From JAWLGZ01 sp041690635 (lineage in GTDB: Bacteria; Pseudomonadota; Gammaproteobacteria; Thiohalomonadales; Thiohalomonadaceae): a DNA stretch of 64,000 nucleotides. This document shows, piece after piece, positions 17,433-25,983 of this stretch. The stretch spans positions 476,783 to 540,782 of the forward strand of contig JAWLGZ010000004.1 of assembly GCA_041690635.1 (NCBI GenBank), written 5' to 3'. Made by a program: the position numbers and the translations under genes. The notes under the pieces are model-generated. The model worked only from the letters and a program-made list of their open reading frames with translations, was not told the origin of the DNA and ran no database searches. Within the stretch, counting starts at the first letter, position 1. The number at the start of each line of letters is the position of its first letter.

Positions 17433-19159
17433 TCATTCTCGTAGAGCTCTGCAGCCACAAGAGGATCACCAAAGAACACAGGTTTCCCCCGTTTCAGATA
17501 CAAGCACTTTGTGCATCGGCGCAGCACAAAATCAAGTGTATGCTGTACAACTAGCACTACTTTCGGGCGTTCAAGAAATTCATCCAACCGGGCCATTGCT
17601 TTCTCTTGGAATCCGCGATCTCCGGCGCCGAGCAACTCATCAAGCATCAAGATATCCGGTGAAACTGTGGTTGCAAGTGCAAAAATAAGCCTTGCCCTCA
17701 TTCCATCCGAATAGTACCGATATGGACGATCGATATGCTCGGCCAATTCCGAAAACTCTACGACCTCTGGAATTAACGCTCTTGCCTGCGCAGGGGAGTA
17801 CCCCATAAATAATGCCGACCGCACAATGTTTTCACGCCCTGTCAGTTCCCCCGTCATACCGGTCCCAGGCCGCAGCAACAGTGAGTTGCCTCTAATACGA
17901 ATGGTACCATTCGAGATGGGCGTTGACCCTTGGATGGCACGAAGAAGCGTCGTCTTGCCGGCGCCGTTCCTCCCAATAATCCCAATAATGTCGCCGGGAT
18001 AAGCACGAAAACTTACATCTTGTAGCGCATTAAACATATCTTGGCTCTTACCAAGAATAATGCGCGTTAATCTCTTCTTTCCCGACGGATCGCAAGCATA
18101 TCGTACGCCAACGCTTTCAACCTCTAGCAGAGCCGTAGGGACGACTCCAATGTCTATTTGGCCTCCGTGGCAGAGCTGTAGGGACTCAACTAATGGCTCC
18201 GGATAAGCACGTTGTTCGGAAATAATCTGCTTAACTCCTATCGAAGTATCCGCGCTTGACTTGATTCTGAGCCTATTCCCGCGGGAATGATAGAAGCAGC
18301 GAGCCAACTCGCTATCCCCAATCGCTAAAACCGCCTTCGCAATCTTCTCCATCGCTCGTTGGTCAATAAAGCCCCAATTCCCAGCATTGGCCTCAATTGC
18401 CCCGAAGTAGATTGCGTGGACAAGTACATTTCCCGGGGAACCGGGTCGACCGATCAGATCAAAATTGAATCCTGTATTCGGCCCATTGCCACTGCGTCTG
18501 CCATACCACAATGGAACTCCGTCAAGGCAAAAAGCAATTTCATCCCGATCTAAAAACAACGAATATAGACGAGTAGCCCCAACAGACAATGCCGGAATGG
18601 GATACTGCCCGGCTACTACGACCGAATTCGTGCGAAAGCTTAGGGCAAGTTCTTCCGGCTCATTGCTATTTAAAAAGCGAACAGCAAGATGCGGCTCGCC
18701 GTGTTCCGCCCGCGCTACAGTCATAACGATATGCAGGCAGACACGCTCGGCAGCGGTTTCACCCTGATAAATCAGCCGCGTCCTTCCGTTCTCTCCCGGC
18801 TTAATTCTTACGCCTAGAACGTCCGCTTCAGCCTGTGCGTCTGTCCCCCCGGAATAGCGGCTCAACTCTACTAGTCTATGCTTGGTATCCTTCTCCGAAC
18901 CGTCCGCTTCAAACCAGCTCAACCAAGTATCTTGCGTGCCGCGAACCAAACCCCTTATCGCATTCAGTTCGTTACCGCTTTCCTCGGAGTCCAAGCTTAG
19001 CTGTTCCAGATGGGGTACCAGTTGGTATGATATGCCGCTAACGCATTTTGCGAATGCCTCACGGTTGCCAGTCAAAAAGCCGCGAAATCGGTCAACGAGG
19101 TAAGCAGGCGAATCTCCCGTATCCGGAATCTCCGACGACGAATAAATTGGTTTCAGCAC
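17429..19159 (-). CDS. ABC transporter ATPase with a ~340-residue N-terminal extension (Wzt-like)
   Basis: The protein is about 576 residues; the ABC domain is C-terminal. It has Walker A IIGRNGAGKTTLLRAI, the signature YSDGMRAR (in place of LSGGQ, as in Wzt), Walker B DILMLDELLGAGD and the switch His in VVQHTLD. Residues 1 to about 340 do not resemble an ABC domain or a membrane domain. They contain beta-strand-rich stretches such as RVCLHIVMTVARAEHG and HLAVRFLNSNEPEELALSF, suggesting a beta-sandwich. Classical Wzt proteins carry their glycan-binding domain after the ATPase, not before it. GTG 19159 has AGGA five bases upstream; an earlier GTG at 19249 would overlap hisH. It pairs with the permease by a 4-base overlap. 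Confidence 0.85.
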   Translation of the reverse strand: MLKPIYSSSEIPDTGDSPAYLVDRFRGFLTGNREAFAKCVSGISYQLVPHLEQLSLDSEESGNELNAIRGLVRGTQDTWLSWFEADGSEKDTKHRLVELSRYSGGTDAQAEADVLGVRIKPGENGRTRLIYQGETAAERVCLHIVMTVARAEHGEPHLAVRFLNSNEPEELALSFRTNSVVVAGQYPIPALSVGATRLYSLFLDRDEIAFCLDGVPLWYGRRSGNGPNTGFNFDLIGRPGSPGNVLVHAIYFGAIEANAGNWGFIDQRAMEKIAKAVLAIGDSELARCFYHSRGNRLRIKSSADTSIGVKQIISEQRAYPEPLVESLQLCHGGQIDIGVVPTALLEVESVGVRYACDPSGKKRLTRIILGKSQDMFNALQDVSFRAYPGDIIGIIGRNGAGKTTLLRAIQGSTPISNGTIRIRGNSLLLRPGTGMTGELTGRENIVRSALFMGYSPAQARALIPEVVEFSELAEHIDRPYRYYSDGMRARLIFALATTVSPDILMLDELLGAGDRGFQEKAMARLDEFLERPKVVLVVQHTLDFVLRRCTKCLYLKRGKPVFFGDPLVAAELYENE

Positions 19160-19205
19160 GCTGTTCCTACCCACAGGCCACCCCGAGACGTTCCAAGAGG
19201 ACGAA

Positions 19206-19841
19206 TTATTGGAGAAATTGCTCCAGTACCCGCAATCCAACCCGCCCACTCTTCTCTGGATGGAACTGTACGCCGACTACCGAATCACGCGCAATTGCCG
19301 CCGAAACGATCCCTGTCCCATAATGAGAGTCTGCCAGCCTATCCGAAGGATCGTCGGGCACAGCCGTAAAGCTATGTACGAAATATACGCAGTCTCCAGC
19401 TGAGACTGACTCGAGACAGGTGCCATGCCAACTCTTCCGTCCTACCGGCAAATGAAGTTCATTCCACCCAATTTGAGGTATTTTGAATCTCAAATCAGCG
19501 CTACCCGGTTCTATCGGGAGCACACTCCCTGGTATCAGCCCGAGCCCTTTATGCCAACCGAACTCATAGCTCCCGCTAAGTAGCATTTGCATGCCGAGGC
19601 AAATACCTAGTAGCGGTCGCCCTAGCGCGGCATGCTCTAAGAGCGCTTCGTTAAGTCTTGCCTCTTCTAGCCCCCGCATGCCATCCGCAAACGCACCGAC
19701 CCCAGGAAGAATCAAATGACCTGCATTTGATACCTCCTGCGGCGATGACACCAGAACTGCCTTTGCGCCGCAATACTCTACCGCCCGCGTGACACTCAGT
19801 ATGTTCCCGAGTCCGTAATCGACGATCGCCACCTTCTTCAC
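19206..19841 (-). CDS. hisH: HisH-type glutaminase subunit of an amidotransferase
   Basis: The 211-residue class I glutamine amidotransferase has the nucleophile elbow GICLGMQML (Cys), catalytic His in GVQFHPEKSG and the following Glu. It begins KVAIVDYGLGNILSV, as in HisH. It hydrolyses glutamine and passes ammonia to a partner. Its neighbours are hisF (4-base overlap) and a WbpG-type N-acetyl sugar amidotransferase rather than other histidine genes. This is the arrangement known for P. aeruginosa HisH2-HisF2-WbpG, where ammonia is used to turn an acetamido group into an acetamidino group on a surface sugar. I infer that role rather than histidine synthesis. Confidence 0.88.
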   Translation of the reverse strand: MKKVAIVDYGLGNILSVTRAVEYCGAKAVLVSSPQEVSNAGHLILPGVGAFADGMRGLEEARLNEALLEHAALGRPLLGICLGMQMLLSGSYEFGWHKGLGLIPGSVLPIEPGSADLRFKIPQIGWNELHLPVGRKSWHGTCLESVSAGDCVYFVHSFTAVPDDPSDRLADSHYGTGIVSAAIARDSVVGVQFHPEKSGRVGLRVLEQFLQ

Positions 19842-20602
19842 AGTTCCTTCCTAACTTCTATGCCTTTCGACGCAGCAAACGATCGGACTTCGTCTAGAGT
19901 AAACCGCCCGTAATGGAGCACGTCTGCCATAGCCACGGCATCAGCATGTCCATCATCCACAACATTAGCCAGATGTTCCAACTGGCCCATTCCTCCACTT
20001 GCAATCACCGGAACGGATACTGAGTCCGATACAACGCGGACCAATTCGATGTCAAACCCTTTCCTTGTCCCCTCCTGATCCACTGATGTCAGCAGGATCT
20101 CACCGGCACCAAGATTGACCCCCTGCTTCGCCCATTCGATAACATCCTGGCCGGTTCGTTCCCTACCATTATCCGTGTATGCCTCCCACCTATTATCCGA
20201 AACTTTTTTTGCCTCGATCGACAAAACTACGCACTGTGACCCGAATTGCCGAGATATTTCAGATATGAGTTCTGGTCTCCGAATGGCTGCTGTATTAATT
20301 GCCACCTTATCAGCACCTGATCTCAAGAGTTCGCGGACGTCATCTACAGACCGCACGCCCCCTCCCACGGTCATAGGGACAAAAATATCCGAAGCGGTGT
20401 TTTTCACAAGATCGACAAGACTATTCCTCCCATACAAACTCGCAACAACGTCCATGTATATTAACTCGTCTATCCCCGCCTCATAGTATCTGCGAGCATG
20501 CTCGCGCGGCTCACCTATTACGCGCAACCCCTCAAGATGTATACCCTTTATCAGGTTAGGGCTCTTAATATCCAACCTCGCAATCAGCCGTACCTTAGCC
20601 AC
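19838..20602 (-). CDS. hisF: HisF-like cyclase subunit, probably HisF2 type
   Basis: The 254-residue (beta/alpha)8 barrel has MTVGGGVRSVDDVRELLRSGADKVAINT, LGAGEILLTSVDQEGT and VPVIASGGMG, all HisF landmarks. Two family positions deserve note. The N-terminal catalytic Asp is present in RLDIK, but the block normally reading SIDA(K/R) is SIEAKK, so the second catalytic Asp (Asp130 in T. maritima numbering) appears to be Glu. The usual GRVVKG after the first Asp is SPNLIKG. This fits a protein that channels ammonia from HisH to the WbpG homologue instead of performing the IGP synthase reaction. It overlaps hisH by 4 bases and lies 9 bases after the WbpG-like gene. Confidence 0.87.
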   Translation of the reverse strand: MAKVRLIARLDIKSPNLIKGIHLEGLRVIGEPREHARRYYEAGIDELIYMDVVASLYGRNSLVDLVKNTASDIFVPMTVGGGVRSVDDVRELLRSGADKVAINTAAIRRPELISEISRQFGSQCVVLSIEAKKVSDNRWEAYTDNGRERTGQDVIEWAKQGVNLGAGEILLTSVDQEGTRKGFDIELVRVVSDSVSVPVIASGGMGQLEHLANVVDDGHADAVAMADVLHYGRFTLDEVRSFAASKGIEVRKEL

Positions 20603-20611
20603 GCTGCAACC

Positions 20612-21925
20612 TCACAAATTCTCCCAGACCGTGCGCCTAAGACTCCATACACCATTGTCATACTTCCAAAGGTGAGGAGATCGGAACGAATCTGCAAGGT
20701 TATCAAAATAGTCGCGATCCATAATCGGTTGGGCAAACATTTCCGCCGCTTTCCCATACTCAGATTTTGGAATACTCAGGTACTTGAAGACCTCGTCGGC
20801 AAAACGCTCAGGGAATTCCCCATCAAATCGCTGAACCAACGCCACCCCTTCCTCTCGAGTTATGTCGCCCGAGCGAATCTCTTGGGCGGCGTCATAAGTC
20901 GCTCTCCCGATACCAAATTTAATATACGTTGTGTAGTAGTGGAAATCGTCTATTCTGTCGTCAATACTATTATACTTACTGTAAGTTCCAGGTGTGCGCT
21001 CCGGCGAAGCCTCAAAACCTCCTTGCTCAACAGCATAGTAATAGCAACTTTGCGGGTGCCATTTTAGGTAATAGCCGAGGTAGTGGACCTCAACTTTCTG
21101 CCGCTCAATTTCATCCGGGTCTGCCGGCAAATATGGCTGAAGCTCATGCTCATCCACCCCGAGGTTTCCAATAAGTTCCGCGACCGACGTCCCTCCGAGA
21201 TAGATGTTCTCCTTTTCTCCGGTAAAGTATGACCAGTCCCGCTTTGCTGATTGTGTGTCCGCAATCGGGTTTCCATACTCGGCTTCGTTCTCGCCATAAA
21301 AAACCAGCGGAATCTTATGAAGCAATGCCATTTTCGGGGCAAGTGATTTCTGCCCAAAAATAAACGGCTGGAATGGATGAAAAAGATTTTCAACAGCCAG
21401 CCTCGTCAGTAGCCGATGAATCCGTCCATTAGGAGTACAAAGAAAATTATCAAATCCCGCGTGTATCCATGACTGAAAGTTTTTCCAGCCCCAAGGAGTA
21501 TAAATGTGCGGTGCCCATGTCACTGTCAACGGATGCATACCGTACTTAAATTTCAAGACATGCGCCGCGTAAAAGCTATCTTTACCGCCCGAACCCGGAA
21601 CAATACAGTCGTACGCCCCGTCCTTACTTCGATACCGATCACAGAGGTCACGCAACTCCCTTTCACGCTCGACCCAGTCAATCCCGTTATGCTTCTGCTC
21701 GGCAACCCGGCAGGCATCACATATTCCGTGCTCATCTAGATTAATCGTACTTTTCTTGCTTTCATGAGTGTGGTTGTACTCAACCGCCGAGTTCGGCCTC
21801 TGGTTCGAAATTACACACCGCTTACACCAGGCGACCTCCTTAGGAAGACCATAGAGCGCGATCTCTGGCTTTTCCGACTCAAAATGAGAAACCTCTACAT
21901 CACGACGATGCGGATACTTACGCAT
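20612..21925 (-). CDS. N-acetyl sugar amidotransferase (WbpG/PseA family)
   Basis: The protein has about 437 residues. Near residue 35 there is CKRC followed about 35 residues later by CDAC, a likely zinc or structural Cys pair set. The PP-loop ATP pyrophosphatase motif PGSGGKDSFYAA comes next, then large aromatic-rich segments (YYLKWHPQSCYYYAVE). WbpG and PseA proteins adenylate a sugar N-acetyl group and use ammonia to form an acetamidino group. In P. aeruginosa WbpG works with HisH2 and HisF2, which are encoded directly downstream here. I chose ATG 21925, four bases after the LegF stop, with GAGGG and GAAGAA upstream. The sugar could be legionaminic acid, given the leg genes in the window, but another nonulosonate or a uronic sugar is possible. 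Confidence 0.88.
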   Translation of the reverse strand: MRKYPHRRDVEVSHFESEKPEIALYGLPKEVAWCKRCVISNQRPNSAVEYNHTHESKKSTINLDEHGICDACRVAEQKHNGIDWVERERELRDLCDRYRSKDGAYDCIVPGSGGKDSFYAAHVLKFKYGMHPLTVTWAPHIYTPWGWKNFQSWIHAGFDNFLCTPNGRIHRLLTRLAVENLFHPFQPFIFGQKSLAPKMALLHKIPLVFYGENEAEYGNPIADTQSAKRDWSYFTGEKENIYLGGTSVAELIGNLGVDEHELQPYLPADPDEIERQKVEVHYLGYYLKWHPQSCYYYAVEQGGFEASPERTPGTYSKYNSIDDRIDDFHYYTTYIKFGIGRATYDAAQEIRSGDITREEGVALVQRFDGEFPERFADEVFKYLSIPKSEYGKAAEMFAQPIMDRDYFDNLADSFRSPHLWKYDNGVWSLRRTVWENL

Positions 21926-21929
21926 TTCT

Positions 21930-22613
21930 TCAACCCTCAACAAATTTTACAAATTCAGTCAAATCAGCCATGGTATCAATGTCAATTGAACGCTCTTTTG
22001 GCATGACATACGCAGCTGTCTTGCTCATAATGAATGTTCGGTTCCTCATCAGTTGGTTTACCCCTGCAATATAAATTGCGCCGTTAAGCACATATGTAAC
22101 CGGGAGATCTTGCCGCCTGAAAATATTGGGCAAAGGAGGCACAACGGGGTCGAGCATCTTTTCCGGGCTCAGACTGAACATCCAGTACGGACTCTCCTCG
22201 GCTTCTTTCACCGAAACGCATGACTCCGAACCAGTATCCACATACAACTCACAAGCTGCATCAATATCGGCACTCGTCCGCTGAGGAGATGTTGGCTGCA
22301 ACAAAACAAGAATGTCAAAGCCCGGGATCTCCCTTAGAGCATGCAGGACCACATCCAGAGTTGACGCCGTATCTGAGGCCAGCTCTGCAGGCCTTTTAAA
22401 GGGAACGTCACAGCCACTGTTTCTGGCAACCGATACAATTTCGTCGTCATCAGACGACAATACTACTCTATCGATATAGCGTGACTCCCGCGCTGCCGCA
22501 ATCGTCCAATCAATCAGAGGGCGTCCAGCAACATTAAATATATTCTTTCCAGGAAGTCCTTTTGAGCCCCCTCGAGCGGGGATAAGAGCCAAAACTGAAC
22601 GCCCATTAATCAT
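21930..22613 (-). CDS. legF: CMP-nonulosonic acid synthetase (NeuA/LegF family)
   Basis: The 227-residue cytidylyltransferase has the signature ALIPARGGSKGLPGKNI at residues 9-25, followed by GRPLIDWTI, VLSSDDDEI and LQPTSPQRTSADID. These are the nucleotide-binding and metal-binding blocks of CMP-sialic acid synthetases. The enzyme activates a nonulosonic acid with CTP to give the CMP donor for transfer. NeuA, PseF and LegF are hard to separate by eye. I favour LegF because the PtmE homologue precedes it with an 8-base overlap and a full leg operon lies 13 kb upstream. It is followed by the amidotransferase gene after 4 bases. Confidence 0.88.
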   Translation of the reverse strand: MINGRSVLALIPARGGSKGLPGKNIFNVAGRPLIDWTIAAARESRYIDRVVLSSDDDEIVSVARNSGCDVPFKRPAELASDTASTLDVVLHALREIPGFDILVLLQPTSPQRTSADIDAACELYVDTGSESCVSVKEAEESPYWMFSLSPEKMLDPVVPPLPNIFRRQDLPVTYVLNGAIYIAGVNQLMRNRTFIMSKTAAYVMPKERSIDIDTMADLTEFVKFVEG

Positions 22614-23658
22614 TAAAAACCTCTGAAAACTCTACATTTGCTCGTTCATAATCCGGCAAATGGCCAATATCGAGCCAATATCCCTCTACTTGGTGACTGC
22701 GTATGCGCATCCCATTATCCACCATAGATTTAAACAGCCACGGCATATCAAAATATTGGTCTTTTGGTATTAATTCGAGCACTTCTGGCGAAAGCACCTG
22801 CATACCGGCGCTCACCCGATATTGCAAAATTGGCTTTTCATCGATCAAATCAATGTATTCGCCTTGTCCTTTTACGACACCGAACGGAACTTGTATTTCG
22901 TAATTTCGTATGGCGAGTGTGGCATCCGCTTCCGAGTACAGGTGCGCATCCATCATCCGCCCAAAGTGCTCCGTGGTCAGAATATCACCATTCGTCACAA
23001 CGAATGGCATATCAGGACGCTCGGGGAGTAAACTGAGAGCGCCTGCGGTTCCTAACCGTTGCGGTTCACGCAAATACCGAATTTCTACATCAAGGCTTCT
23101 GCCGTCACCGAAATAGGCTTCAATTTGATCCGCCTTATAGTTCACAGAAAGATAAATGTTTCTAAACCCGCAATCCGCATAACTTCGAATGATTGTTTCC
23201 AGCAGAGGGCGAGAACCGACCTTAAGCATTGGCTTTGGGGTGTGCTCTGTGAGCTCCTTTAGTCTGGAACCCAACCCCCCGGCCATAATTATTACCCAAT
23301 TCTCCCTATCTTTACTTGATAGGTATTCATCTATTATGCGCAACCCAACAACGACACCTTTCCGGTCAATAATTGGTATCTGATGAAGCGCATTACGCTT
23401 CATCCTGTTGAGTATGGCTTCGGGTTCCTCAGAGTCCAAAGCCGTAATTGGCGTCGTATGCATTGCGGCAGATGCGGCATCTGAGAGGCTAAAGTCATGC
23501 AGCAATGCGCGCCGAATGTCACCATCACATAACGTACCCAGTAAATGTCGCTCGTCGTCCACCACGAGCGCGATTTGGCTGCTTGCCCGATCAATCACCT
23601 CGAGCGCTTTTCGCAAGGAAGTATTCGGCGGTATCAATACTTCTTTCCAATTATTCAT
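22606..23658 (-). CDS. ptmE: CBS-domain sugar nucleotidyltransferase (PtmE-like, GDP-GlcN/GlcNAc synthesis)
   Basis: The 350-residue protein has two tandem CBS motifs in residues 1-112 (LLGTLCDGDIRRALLHDFSL; DRKGVVVGLRIIDEYL). The nucleotidyltransferase domain follows, starting VIIMAGGLGSRLKELTEHTP and PKPMLKVGSRPLLE. This fusion is characteristic of PtmE in Campylobacter jejuni, which makes the GDP-linked amino sugar that opens the legionaminic acid pathway. ATG 23658 is preceded by GGTGGGG, a good ribosome binding site; a longer frame lacks one. It starts a cluster (ptmE-legF-amidotransferase-hisF-hisH-ABC exporter) with overlaps or very short gaps. The 239 bases upstream are AT-rich and gene-free and likely hold its promoter. 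Confidence 0.87.
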   Translation of the reverse strand: MNNWKEVLIPPNTSLRKALEVIDRASSQIALVVDDERHLLGTLCDGDIRRALLHDFSLSDAASAAMHTTPITALDSEEPEAILNRMKRNALHQIPIIDRKGVVVGLRIIDEYLSSKDRENWVIIMAGGLGSRLKELTEHTPKPMLKVGSRPLLETIIRSYADCGFRNIYLSVNYKADQIEAYFGDGRSLDVEIRYLREPQRLGTAGALSLLPERPDMPFVVTNGDILTTEHFGRMMDAHLYSEADATLAIRNYEIQVPFGVVKGQGEYIDLIDEKPILQYRVSAGMQVLSPEVLELIPKDQYFDMPWLFKSMVDNGMRIRSHQVEGYWLDIGHLPDYERANVEFSEVFND

Positions 23659-23897
23659 TACCCCACCATTGCAATATAATTTTAGCGCCACACCGACAAA
23701 TTATTACTTATTTTAACTCCATCGCAAACCAATTTATTACACAAACCATTTCGCACATTCGCACACTTCCTTCCAGTGGAAACATTTTTCTTTCCTAAAG
23801 AAGCGCCCTATTTGGATCAAATCCACTAAGAAACAGTTGGCCCGTCTACCCAACTGGAACTACATCAAATACACACTCAATCTCCAGCGCCTCTCTC

Positions 23898-24899
23898 TCA
23901 ACAAAACAAATGGCCCCACTCAGCGACAGAGTGTTCAATCTTTGCGAATTTGCTCAACTCATTTTGCGCAACCGACGAATCTGGCGGCCAATCCCGGGCA
24001 AGGATTAGTACTGAAACTCCTAGCCCCCAGAGGATTGCTGTCGCGAGATCCCCCTTTTCAAGGTGTCGCGTCTTTCTAATCTTTTGATATCCCCCAACAA
24101 CGGCGCATAGTTGCTGCCTGCCCCAGTCAACACCTTGTTTTCTCATGCTTGGTAGTATAAGTCTCTCAGCTATCTTCGAAATATCGGATCCAAACCAGTA
24201 CCTAGAATGAACCGCATCTTCTAAATCCAGGAACACAACATCTGCCGTGCCGGAGATCAGCAGGTTGCCGGGATGAAGGTCTCCGTGGTTTGGACCGAGA
24301 TTGCGGCTCATCCGCTCATAAAAATCCAAAAAATATCCTCGAAACCGCTCGGCAACCTCGCAACTATAAATCCCACTCCACATCGCACCAAAACGCTGAG
24401 ATTCCGCCAACTCCAACAAATCTTTCAGTCTCGCATCGGTTTTCGCTGCAAGATTAAAGTCATCCTGAACCTCAGCCAAGGCATCATGTAGTCTGCCAAC
24501 ACTCCGACCAATGGCATATTGGTCCGAATTGCTTCCGTTCGGATGCACTCCATCAATCCAATCGTAGACAATACCAATATCACCATCCGGCATTTCAATT
24601 TTGTCAATAGCAACTGGAGTATTGATGCCATTTTCCTTCAAGGCGCGCGCAAGCGCGTCCACTTCTCTCTGTCTTTCGTATTCTTCGGCGCCAACAATTT
24701 TTACAAAACTACTTGGTGCGCTTCCCGTCCTCCAAATTCGCAGAAACCGCGGGCGACATCTTTGGCCCGCGCAATCGACACGATAGGCAGTACGTACCAA
24801 CGGCGGTGCAACGACTTGAGATCGCGAAAGGCTCTCCCAACCCAGACCTAAAGGGAGTATTCCTTGATGTGCAGGTGCACGCGCCATTTCCCTAACCAT
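23898..24899 (-). CDS. Aminoglycoside phosphotransferase/choline kinase-fold protein
   Basis: The protein is about 333 residues with a kinase-like fold. The catalytic loop reads NHGDLHPGNLL and the metal-binding Asp segment FLDLEDAVH (in place of DFG). An upstream Lys in SSFVKIVGAEEYERQREV is a good candidate for the ATP-binding Lys. APH-fold kinases phosphorylate small molecules such as aminoglycosides, choline, amino sugars or acidic sugars. Its setting, next to a NeuB homologue and a methyltransferase, suggests a sugar or polyol phosphorylation step. It overlaps the NeuB homologue by a few bases; ATG 24899 or 24887 could be the start. No resistance role should be assumed. Confidence 0.75.
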   Translation of the reverse strand: MVREMARAPAHQGILPLGLGWESLSRSQVVAPPLVRTAYRVDCAGQRCRPRFLRIWRTGSAPSSFVKIVGAEEYERQREVDALARALKENGINTPVAIDKIEMPDGDIGIVYDWIDGVHPNGSNSDQYAIGRSVGRLHDALAEVQDDFNLAAKTDARLKDLLELAESQRFGAMWSGIYSCEVAERFRGYFLDFYERMSRNLGPNHGDLHPGNLLISGTADVVFLDLEDAVHSRYWFGSDISKIAERLILPSMRKQGVDWGRQQLCAVVGGYQKIRKTRHLEKGDLATAILWGLGVSVLILARDWPPDSSVAQNELSKFAKIEHSVAEWGHLFC

Positions 24900-25962
24900 C
24901 CAAGGAATCAATATCTGCTGTCGTCACAGGAGACCCTTTCGTTATCGGCCTCACCACCTTTGCGCCCAAGATACTGTCGATCAACTCCGCACCTATCCCA
25001 ACGGCTGGGAAGGCGAAATCAACGTCGGCATGGGTCAACATCTCTCCAGGATTCATATCCCGCGCTGAGATGCAGCCCATCCGATCGACTCGGTTGTTCG
25101 TAACCTCATCATCCGGTCGCATCCTCTCGCCGAGCGCGAGCCAGCTAGTATTCAGCAACTCCACCGCCTGGGCTACCCGGCTCAAGGGCAGGGCATGGCT
25201 CGAGTCGATATCCGGTGAAATTGAATCAGGTACAACTCCCTTTTCATAAATACAAGCACCCAAGGCGACCGCGATTGGGAGCATGTCCAGCCCGCTATGA
25301 TGATCCGAAAGCCCAACTGGGCACGCAAACTCTACCCCGAGCGAATCGATCATTCGCATATGAAAGCCATGCGGTGTGGCAGGAGGGCCTGGCGGTGAAT
25401 GCTGGAGCATAACCCTTCCCGAAGCGCCCCCATCGACCGCCCATTGCATCGCCCGTGCAATCTCAGTGTACGTACTTCTTCCCGTGTCTATCACGAGTGG
25501 CAGCCCCGAACTTGCCGCAGCGATGATCAGACTCTTATGTGTTATATTGGACGAGGGAATCTTTACTGCAGCCGTGCCTATCGCTATTGCAAAATCAAGG
25601 CCTTGTTTATCGTACACGCTCAAAATGAGCTCCAAACCTAGCTGGCACGCATAATCCAAGAGTCTCCGCATCATATCAAGCGGCACTACGTGTCGTGCCA
25701 GCACGGAACGATATGGTTCGGACCGCATTTCCTTTGCTACTGAATCAAAATACCGAACCAAATGCCCCCCGGCCAAGCAAAGTGATTCTCGATGCAATAC
25801 AGCTGCCTTTAGGAAGTCACAACCGGCCGCCGATATCCCATCTATGATCTGCAATGCTAAATTTTCATCGCGCTTAAAGTAGACATCCATATCTGGCCAC
25901 AAAACCGGTGGATTGTATCCTCCAACTTTTCGGCCCGCGATAATGATCTCTGGCTTGTTCAT
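24892..25962 (-). CDS. Divergent NeuB/SAF-domain homologue lacking canonical active-site residues
   Basis: The protein is about 356 residues and aligns over its length with the canonical LegI encoded at 36247-37329. Shared blocks are AGCDFLKAAVL (VKFQ region), AVKIPSSNITHKSLI (KFSSGDLTN region), VMLQHSPPGPPATPHGFHMRMI (LHCTTEYP region), PVGLSDHHSG and a C-terminal SAF-like segment. Striking changes are the missing N-terminal AEVGVNHNGS (replaced by GRKVGGYNPPV), EKH changed to EKG (loss of the second metal-binding His) and no PGPDHxAS block. NeuB enzymes condense phosphoenolpyruvate with an N-acetylhexosamine-type sugar. This one probably uses a different substrate or is non-catalytic. ATG 25962 is chosen; GTG 25983 is possible. 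Confidence 0.75.
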   Translation of the reverse strand: MNKPEIIIAGRKVGGYNPPVLWPDMDVYFKRDENLALQIIDGISAAGCDFLKAAVLHRESLCLAGGHLVRYFDSVAKEMRSEPYRSVLARHVVPLDMMRRLLDYACQLGLELILSVYDKQGLDFAIAIGTAAVKIPSSNITHKSLIIAAASSGLPLVIDTGRSTYTEIARAMQWAVDGGASGRVMLQHSPPGPPATPHGFHMRMIDSLGVEFACPVGLSDHHSGLDMLPIAVALGACIYEKGVVPDSISPDIDSSHALPLSRVAQAVELLNTSWLALGERMRPDDEVTNNRVDRMGCISARDMNPGEMLTHADVDFAFPAVGIGAELIDSILGAKVVRPITKGSPVTTADIDSLDG

Positions 25963-25983
25963 ACCTGCATTCTCATCGCCCAC

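Noticed and set aside
19206..20602. hisH and hisF as part of histidine synthesis
   Set aside because: No other his genes are present, HisF has altered catalytic motifs, and the neighbours are surface-sugar genes.
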